Below the pieces are notes generated by a model. It saw only the letters and a program-made list of their open reading frames with translations. It ran no database searches and had not been told where the DNA came from. A DNA stretch of 64,000 bases, from assembly GCA_965226285.1 (NCBI GenBank), contig CBDDCQ010000005.1, positions 820,168 to 884,167 on the forward strand, in the 5' to 3' direction. Positions 45,269-50,745 of the stretch are shown here, one piece after another; the stretch's first letter is position 1; the number at the start of each line of letters is the position of its first letter. The position numbers and the translations under genes are program-made. Source of the stretch: CBDDCQ01 sp965226285. Its GTDB lineage: Bacteria; Bacteroidota; Bacteroidia; Flavobacteriales; Ichthyobacteriaceae.

Positions 45269-45796
45269 CTAATTTTCTTCTTTTTCCTGTCTAAAGCTTA
45301 TTGGTTTTCTGTTCTTTTGCTCAACCTCTTTTTTATCTTTTTCAAGAAGATATTTTAGAGCCTCATACACATCTGCAAATTTCTTGTCGTACTTGTTCTC
45401 TAACGCTCTCAATTTTTCCGTTAGGTCTTGATGAGAGAGGGCATACCTCCTCATAAACACAAAGGCTCTTACAATCTGTATATTTATTTCAATGGCTTTC
45501 TCACTTTTTAATACGCTTGCAAGCATTGCTACACCTTGTTCTGTAAATGCAAAAGGATTATACTTGCTATATTTCCCTCTACCTTCTTCTAAGGTCACAA
45601 ATTGTGACCTTAGAGAATTATACTCATCTCTCGTAAGTTCAAACATAAAATCGGAGGGGAAACGGTTAATATTTCTCCTTACTGCCTGTTTCAATACCTT
45701 AGTTTCTACCTCATACAATTCCGCAAGGTCATAATCTAACATTACCTTTTGACCTCGTATTTCGTAAATTTTGCTCTGTATGAGTTGTAATTCCAT
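45269..45796 (-). CDS. ORF6N-domain protein A
   Basis: 175 residues. The ORF6N domain (PF10543, KilA-N-related, DNA-binding-associated) covers about residues 5-90: IYEIRGQKVMLDYDLAELYE, VLKQAVRRNINRFPSDFMFEL, PFAFTEQGVAMLASVLKSEK. A helical, probably coiled-coil part follows (SHQDLTEKLRALENKYDKKF). Residues 1-54 and 82-148 are nearly identical to protein B; differences cluster at residues 55-60 and 69-81, on both sides of an in-gene palindrome. The C-terminus is Lys/Glu-rich and unlike B. The promoter box TAACTTTG at 45804-45811 would give an almost leaderless mRNA. Confidence 0.88.
   Translation of the reverse strand: MELQLIQSKIYEIRGQKVMLDYDLAELYEVETKVLKQAVRRNINRFPSDFMFELTRDEYNSLRSQFVTLEEGRGKYSKYNPFAFTEQGVAMLASVLKSEKAIEINIQIVRAFVFMRRYALSHQDLTEKLRALENKYDKKFADVYEALKYLLEKDKKEVEQKNRKPISFRQEKEEN
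45588..45614. repeat. In-gene palindrome of ORF6N gene A
   Basis: 12-bp perfect arms (45588-45599 and 45603-45614) separated by 3 bases; TCTAAGGTCACA on the left. It encodes part of SLRSQFVTLE. Same place, same 3-base centre as in gene B and the fragment, but different outer arm bases. Confidence 0.9.
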
Positions 45797-45819
45797 TGCT
45801 CTGCAAAGTTACCATTATT

Positions 45820-45841
45820 TAGGGGTAATTTTTACCTGCTA
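45820..45841. promoter_or_regulatory. Imperfect 22-bp palindrome upstream of ORF6N gene A
   Basis: TAG..GGTAA-TTT-TTACC..CTA, symmetric except for two position pairs, located just upstream of the -7 box TAACTTTG. It recurs unchanged ahead of ORF6N gene B at 46885-46906. Position between -33 and -7 regions suits an operator. Confidence 0.5.
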
Positions 45842-45954
45842 AAGTTATTTTACTCCTCTAACTCCATAATTCACACCCTTTCAAACTTACGTTCCCAAAT
45901 TCACATCGACCGATTACAGTAACTTTCTGTCCTTTTCTTTGTTGTTTATTGTTT

Positions 45955-46293
45955 TCATTTGTCAAAATTTGGAATTTGTTGAAGTAGTTGGCTTAAATAT
46001 TTATCTTCAATAGTTTCTGTTTCAGATTTATCATAAATACTTAGCAGATAAACCGTTTCTTGAATAAATGCAATGTAACTGATTAGCCTTGCTCCTCCTG
46101 ATTTCCCTTTGCCCTTAGACTTTATTGCTAACCGTATCTTGAAACAATCTTGCCCCAAATCAATACCTTTGGTTGGATCTTCTGATACTGAATGAATTAA
46201 CTCCAAATATTCTTTCTTTAGAGAAGGATACTTTTTAGCCAACTTCTTTAACTGCCTTTCAAAATGAGGTATGGTTTTAACTTTATAACTCAT
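45955..46293 (-). CDS. RelE/ParE-family toxin
   Basis: 112 residues. The ParE_toxin fold is suggested by YKVKTIPHFERQLKKLAKKYPSLKKEYLELI at the N-terminus, FKIRLAIKSKGKGKSGGARLISYI in the middle and YLLSIYDKSETETI near the end. Such toxins cleave mRNA on the ribosome or block gyrase. Its start overlaps the end of the ORF6N-antitoxin fusion gene by 11 bp, the usual antitoxin-toxin arrangement, so the fusion protein occupies the antitoxin place. Confidence 0.82.
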   Translation of the reverse strand: MSYKVKTIPHFERQLKKLAKKYPSLKKEYLELIHSVSEDPTKGIDLGQDCFKIRLAIKSKGKGKSGGARLISYIAFIQETVYLLSIYDKSETETIEDKYLSQLLQQIPNFDK

Positions 46294-46861
46294 TAACTAA
46301 TTCTCCTGCATCTCTTGCTTTTAACTTTCCTTCTTTAATTAGCTTCATTTCCTCTACTGCCTCCTTAATACCCTCTAAAACCCCTGCTTTGTATGGAGTT
46401 AATTCTTTTGTTTTAACAAAGAGATGTTTTAGAGCCTCATACACATCTGCAAATTTCTTGTCGTACTTGCTCTCTAACGCTCTCAATTTTTCCGTTAGGT
46501 CTTGATGAGAGAGGGCATACCTCCTCATAAACACAAAGGCTCTTACAATCTGTATATTTATTTCAATGGCTTTCTCACTTTTTAATACGCTTGCAAGCAT
46601 CGCTACACCTTGTTCTGTAAATGCAAAAGGCATATATCTTGTACCTCCTCTCTTTGAGGTCACAAATTGTGACCTCAAACTATCAAACTCATCTTTAGCT
46701 AATTCAAACATAAAATCGGAGGGGAAACGGTTAATATTCCTCCTTACTGCCTGTTTCAATACCTTAGTTTCTACCTCATACAATTCTGCAAGGTCATAAT
46801 CTAACATTACCTTTTGACCTCGTATTTCGTAAATTTTGTTCTGTATGAGTTGTAATTCCAT
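46283..46861 (-). CDS. ORF6N-domain protein B fused to the C-terminal half of an antitoxin
   Basis: 192 residues. Residues 1-147 are the ORF6N protein (IYEIRGQKVMLDYDLAELYE, FAFTEQGVAMLASVLKSEK). From residue 148 the sequence switches to FVKTKELTPYKAGVLEGIKE and ends KLKARDAGELVNEL, the tail of the antitoxin family whose N-terminal half remains at 44925-45023. The join is in frame. Antitoxin C-termini usually wrap the toxin and N-termini bind DNA, so this protein could pair a new DNA-binding domain with the old toxin-binding tail. It overlaps the toxin gene by 11 bp. The -7 box is weaker (TATCTTTA). Confidence 0.85.
   Translation of the reverse strand: MELQLIQNKIYEIRGQKVMLDYDLAELYEVETKVLKQAVRRNINRFPSDFMFELAKDEFDSLRSQFVTSKRGGTRYMPFAFTEQGVAMLASVLKSEKAIEINIQIVRAFVFMRRYALSHQDLTEKLRALESKYDKKFADVYEALKHLFVKTKELTPYKAGVLEGIKEAVEEMKLIKEGKLKARDAGELVNEL
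46653..46679. repeat. In-gene palindrome of ORF6N gene B
   Basis: 12-bp perfect arms (46653-46664 and 46668-46679), 3-base centre; left arm TTTGAGGTCACA. Compared with gene A the outer bases differ, and every difference in one arm is matched in the other. Confidence 0.9.
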
Positions 46862-46884
46862 TGCTCTGTAAAGATACGATTATT

Positions 46885-46906
46885 TAGGGGTAATTTTTAC
46901 CTGCTA
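46885..46906. promoter_or_regulatory. Imperfect 22-bp palindrome upstream of ORF6N gene B
   Basis: Identical to 45820-45841, in the same position relative to the -7 region and start codon; the surrounding 50 bp are also closely similar. Confidence 0.5.
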
Positions 46907-46914
46907 AAGTTACT

Positions 46915-47409
46915 TTACTGCTCTACCTGCAAAACCTCACAAGTTTTTAAATCAACTTTAGCTTTTATCAATTTCACAATTTTAGCCCCGAAAAGATTAG
47001 ATGCTCTATACGTCATTACAACATTAGCATGTTTTTTAAACACTTGATAGCGAGTTTCTATATGTTCAATACTTTCAGGGTCATTTAGATTCTTCTCTAC
47101 CCACCATTCTGGTTTATAGTGTGAGCCATCCCAGGGATCCATACAATTTTCAACACTCTTAGCTCTTTTTTCAGCTTCTGCTTTTTTCTGAGCTACTAAT
47201 TTTTCTGCTTCAATTTTAAGTTTTTGCTTTTTTACAACACTTTTATTAATAAAAGTTGAAAAGTCAGAGACTTTACTGTTGTCGTACTCTTTTGTACCTG
47301 CTTTTGAATAAGTTATTATTGTTTGATTAGAGATGATACTATCTTTATTATCAATCTCAAATTCTATGATATAATCTTTTAACCTGCCTTTCCTTCTATT
47401 ATTTGTTAA
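46915..47409 (-). pseudogene. 5'-truncated gene of unknown function
   Basis: An open frame without usable start until Met at codon of position 47142. Upstream it reads RRKGRLKDYIIEFEIDNKDS, a Lys/Glu/Ala-rich helix (KKQKLKIEAEKLVAQKKAEA), then DPWDGSHYKPEWWVEKNLND and the C-terminal IETRYQVFKKHANVVMTYRA and FGAKIVKLIKAKVDL. The last part resembles hypothetical proteins of mobile regions. The 165 codons are continuous, so a gene has lost its 5' end. Confidence 0.6.
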
Positions 47410-47423
47410 CTATCTTAATTTAT

Positions 47424-47669
47424 TCAATCTTTCCCCCTGAATAGTTTAGGGTTAATTGTAATTATTGACACTTTCCTAATATTATCATACTTTTCCGTAA
47501 TGTAACCATCGTGAGGGTGTACTATTGGATAATTATCATTATCAAACATTTTCCCAATTTTTCCAAGTTCTCGGATGTTTCTAAGGGACTTGTCTAAAGT
47601 ATTTTTTTTAACATAGTCTATTATAATCTTTTTCTTATATCCTGTTTTGTTAAGAATAGATAATTCCAA
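47424..47669 (-). CDS. Small hypothetical protein
   Basis: 81 residues, basic, soluble (IIIDYVKKNTLDKSLRNIRE; YPIVHPHDGYITEKYDNIRK). No family recognised. It overlaps the end of the membrane-protein frame by 49 bp, and its reality is uncertain within a decaying region. Confidence 0.35.
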   Translation of the reverse strand: MELSILNKTGYKKKIIIDYVKKNTLDKSLRNIRELGKIGKMFDNDNYPIVHPHDGYITEKYDNIRKVSIITINPKLFRGKD

Positions 47670-48366
47670 TGCCCTGCAATAAGTAAAACTATTTCCAATA
47701 TTTTCCCCTGAAATGAGTCAAATTTCATGAAAAAAGGTAACAATCCACCAAAAATGAAAAAAGGTAACAATCCAAAAATGGATGGTGGATAAGAGTCAAA
47801 AATAATAATATCAGAGTTAACACCAATAATTACCAACCCTGCAATAAGTAAAAACAATGTTACTAATCTTCGCGAAAACTCAACTTTATTTTCCTCTGAA
47901 ATGGGAAATATCACTCTTAAAACACCTAAACCAACAAATAACAATCCAGCAACAATGAATGAATCAGAATCAGATTCAGAATAAGATCTTACCACTAAAA
48001 AGAGAACAAAAATAACAATACCCCATGAGTTTAATATTTGTTTAAGTATAAGTATGGGGGCAGCTTTTTTATCCTTTTGCCTGTTATATAGCTTTTTGAA
48101 TTCTTTATAACATCCTTTTGGATGTAGTGTATCTTCTTCTTTTTTAGGAGAGGTTGGAAAACCATTTTGCCTGATTTCTGTCTCTAATTCGTATTTTCTT
48201 CAATACCCTTATCCTTGATTGTTGTTTTAGCTTGCTCTTTACTGGATAACCACAAATCATTTAAAATTATAAATAACCTATTTATGAGTTTTTTATTTAT
48301 GAACAAATAATGGCGTTCTATTCCTGATGAATTGATAACAATACTCTTGCAATTGATTCTGCCCAA
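47621..48366 (-). pseudogene. Frameshifted membrane-protein gene
   Basis: The minus-strand frame open from 48199 to 47621 encodes YELETEIRQNGFPTSPKKEE, then four or five membrane segments (ILNSWGIVIFVLFLVV; SFIVAGLLFVGLGVLRVIFP). A start codon exists only as GTG at 47995. A second frame, 48366-48184, ends KEQAKTTIKDKGIEENTN exactly where the first begins, and joining them by one base in an A-run gives GIEEKYELETE. A direct repeat near 47725-47770 doubles the motif LLPFF. Family unknown. Confidence 0.55.
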
Positions 48367-48944
48367 TTTTTTCTGTTAGTTGTTCTGCTCCAGTTTCTTT
48401 TAATACTTCAATACAGTTGTTTACCCAATCTCTGATTTGTGGATATGAGATAACTAAAAACTTGTTTTCTTTCTCCAGTTTCTCTCTCTCATCTTTACTT
48501 AAACTTTTATCTGTCGGGTTTGAGCCTTCTGCTGAAAGGTATATCACTAAATAATTACCCTCTCCGTACTCTCTTGCCATAAAATCACAATACCGCATAA
48601 TTTGTCTTTCCCCATCATCAGCAAAAGGTTTGTTTTGGAATAGCAATAGCAAACTTGTTTTCAAATAGAATGAAAATATCTATTTGTCCGTCAAGAGATT
48701 TATTAGAGTATTCAAGGGAAATATCAACACTTTTAGCTTTCTTGAAAAATGCCTTTTTTCTTAAAAAAAAGCTGTCAATAAACTGGTCTAAAAATATTCT
48801 CTTTTGTAAATGTGTCCCTTTTGTGTTTAGTAACTCTCCTATAAATCTTGATAGTTGTATTTCTTGAGGGGATAAAATATGAAAAATGTTAAAATCTGGA
48901 GTGATTATTTTATTGTTCTCTTTCTCACTCTTTATTGTATGTAT
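48293..48944 (-). pseudogene. Broken PD-(D/E)XK nuclease-superfamily gene (PDDEXK_4-like)
   Basis: Part 1 (48944-48655) reads PDFNIFHILSPQEIQLSRFI, TKGTHLQKRIFLDQFID and SLDGQIDIFILFENKFAIAI. Part 2, one frame over (48664-48293), reads NKPFADDGERQIMRYCDFMA and NYLVIYLSAEGSNPTDKSL, WVNNCIEVLKE. Joined, they give the PDDEXK_4 (PF14281) layout with the GQIDI acidic residue and E-N-K active site (ENK is where the frame breaks). There is no start codon for part 1. Such nucleases are frequent in defence and mobile regions; this one is dead. Confidence 0.72.
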
Positions 48945-49032
48945 TTAATTTATCAAATAGCTTTTGAATATCCATTAATACTGTATTTTACTTGCCCCAG
49001 TCCCAAAGTAAAAATTCTATTTCTATACCACT

Positions 49033-49053
49033 CCTTAGCGGTCTGGACGAGAC
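49033..49053 (-). repeat. tRNA-Asp 3'-end direct repeat (attachment-site-like), right copy
   Basis: Identical to 45163-45183; 15 of the 21 bases are the 3' end of the intact tRNA-Asp, the other six lie just beyond it. Confidence 0.75.
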
Positions 49054-49112
49054 TCGAACTCGCGACCCCATGCGTGACAGGCATGTATTCTAACCAACTG
49101 AACTACCAGACC
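49039..49112 (-). tRNA. tRNA-Asp (anticodon GTC)
   Basis: 74 bases. Acceptor stem GGTCTGG pairs with CCAGACC, discriminator G; D loop AGTTCAGTTGGTTAGA; anticodon loop with GTC in CCTGTCACG; T arm GCGAGTTCGAGTCTCGT. CCA is not encoded (CTA follows). A TAAATTTG box at 49133-49140 is a likely promoter. No terminator follows directly; a fitting one lies at 45139-45164 beyond the inserted DNA. Confidence 0.95.
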
Positions 49113-49266
49113 TAAATTTTAATAAATGATGGCAAATTTACATGTTTTTTATTAAAAACTTAAAATTTTTTTTGCTTTAAAAAATCATTTGACTACACAA
49201 TCTCCTCATAAGAAGTCTTGGAAAATTGCTATTTCCACTAATCTTTTAGATAAAAAATACTATGTG

Positions 49267-49518
49267 TTAGGGAACCACAGATACAAAAGACTTACCACCT
49301 CTTTTCTTTTTGAACACAACCGTACCATCGATAAGTGCAAACAAAGTGTGGTCTTTACCCATACCTACATTACTTCCGGGATTGTGTCGAGTTCCTCTTT
49401 GCCTTACTATAATGTTACCAGCGATCGCATCCTGTCCACCAAATATTTTTACTCCAAGCCTTTTGCTCTCTGACTCTCTTCCGTTTTTAGAGCTTCCTAC
49501 TCCTTTCTTATGTGCCAT
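49267..49518 (-). CDS. rpmA: 50S ribosomal protein L27
   Basis: 83 residues. It begins MAHKKGVGSSKNGRESESKR and includes GVKIFGGQDAIAGNIIVRQRGTRHNPG, the L27 signature near the peptidyl-transferase centre. This is the only complete rpmA in the window. It follows rplU copy B by 38 bp in the usual rplU-rpmA order. Confidence 0.96.
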   Translation of the reverse strand: MAHKKGVGSSKNGRESESKRLGVKIFGGQDAIAGNIIVRQRGTRHNPGSNVGMGKDHTLFALIDGTVVFKKKRGGKSFVSVVP

Positions 49519-49970
49519 AATTCAACCATTTATTTTATTTATCTCTTATTTCCTTATTAAGACACTACAATATTACTAATACTTAACTTAGTAAGGTGTT
49601 GTCTGTGTCCATTTTTCTTTTCGTAACTCTTTCTTCTCTTCTTTTTGAAAACAATTACTTTATCACCTTTGAGGTGATCCTCTATCTTAGCCTCTATTAC
49701 AGCTCCTTTTATAACCGGCGTACCAACCTTTATTTTACCTGCGTTATCCAAAAGTAATACAGAATTAAAAGAAACCTTCTCTCCCTTTTCTCCACTCAAA
49801 GAGTGCACAAAAATATGTTGGTCTTTTTGTACTTTGTACTGCTGACCTGCTATCTCTACAATTGCATACATATATTTAAAGTTTATAATTATTTACCTAA
49901 TAATTCAGAGGCGCAAATTTACACTATATTCTATTAAATACAAAACACAACCTATTAAAAATTATGTTGG
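49487..49970 (-). repeat. Segmental duplication, copy B (matches 44309-44793)
   Basis: Original-context copy of the duplicated block: rpmA start, rplU, promoter and the last 13 bp of the LOG-family gene. Both break points fall inside coding sequence, consistent with copying from here to 44.3 kb. Confidence 0.9.
49557..49871 (-). CDS. rplU: 50S ribosomal protein L21, copy B
   Basis: 104 residues, Ala44 version. It is the copy in standard context (LOG gene upstream, rpmA and tRNA-Asp downstream), so it is probably the original. Promoter box TAAATTTG at 49914-49921 on the minus strand. Confidence 0.95.
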   Translation of the reverse strand: MYAIVEIAGQQYKVQKDQHIFVHSLSGEKGEKVSFNSVLLLDNAGKIKVGTPVIKGAVIEAKIEDHLKGDKVIVFKKKRRKSYEKKNGHRQHLTKLSISNIVVS

Positions 49971-50668
49971 AGATTATATTTTTGATAGAAATCATCTATA
50001 TGTTTTACAGCCTCTTCAGCAGTATCTACTACCTTAAAAATATCTAAATCTTCTTTATTAATATTATCTTCTTTGACTAACATTGTATTTTTTATCCAAT
50101 CCATAAGACCTTTCCAATAGTCTTTCCCCACCATTATAATTGGAAATTTAGTTATCTTATGAGTTTGCATAAGGGTAATTGCTTCAAAAGTTTCGTCTAA
50201 AGTTCCCATACCACCAGGCATTACAATAAAACCTTGCGAATATTTCATAAACATTACCTTTCTTACAAAAAAGTAATCAAAATTAATACTCTTTCCCTTT
50301 GAAATATAAGGGTTACTATTTTGCTCAAACGGCAACTCTATATTCATTCCTACAGATGTACCTTCACCTCTATGAGCACCTTTATTTCCTGCTTCCATAA
50401 TACCAGTACCCCCTCCAGTGATGATGCCATAGCCCTTTTCAGTAAGCTTGTAAGCAATATTTTCAGCCATTTGATAATATTTATTTTCTGGATTTGTACG
50501 AGCAGACCCAAATATAGAAACACAAGGACCTATCTTACTCATTTTTTCAAAACCATCTACAAATTCACCCATTATTTTAAATATAGTCCACGAGTCATTA
50601 GACTTAATTTGGCTCCACGTCTTAGGCTTAAATTTCTTTGAAGTTGTTTTGTTTTCTTTATCTAACAT
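49955..50668 (-). CDS. LOG-family (TIGR00730) Rossmann-fold protein
   Basis: 237 residues. The nucleotide-binding motif FIVMPGGMGTLDETFEA and the preceding VSIFGSAR and GYGIITGGGTGIMEAGNKGA are the signatures of lysine decarboxylase-like/LOG proteins. Plant LOG releases cytokinin bases from nucleotides; bacterial members act as nucleoside 5'-monophosphate ribohydrolases, with uncertain physiological substrate. Single gene ahead of rplU. Confidence 0.88.
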   Translation of the reverse strand: MLDKENKTTSKKFKPKTWSQIKSNDSWTIFKIMGEFVDGFEKMSKIGPCVSIFGSARTNPENKYYQMAENIAYKLTEKGYGIITGGGTGIMEAGNKGAHRGEGTSVGMNIELPFEQNSNPYISKGKSINFDYFFVRKVMFMKYSQGFIVMPGGMGTLDETFEAITLMQTHKITKFPIIMVGKDYWKGLMDWIKNTMLVKEDNINKEDLDIFKVVDTAEEAVKHIDDFYQKYNLQHNF

Positions 50669-50745
50669 ACTTTCTTATTTTGTTATAAATCATTACGGTT
50701 CATTTAATTACAATTTTTGAGCAAACATAAAACATTCTGATAAAT

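Noticed and set aside
48879..49115. Plus-strand 78-codon frame across the tRNA-Asp gene
   Set aside because: It reads through the antisense of a clear tRNA and has no family-like sequence.
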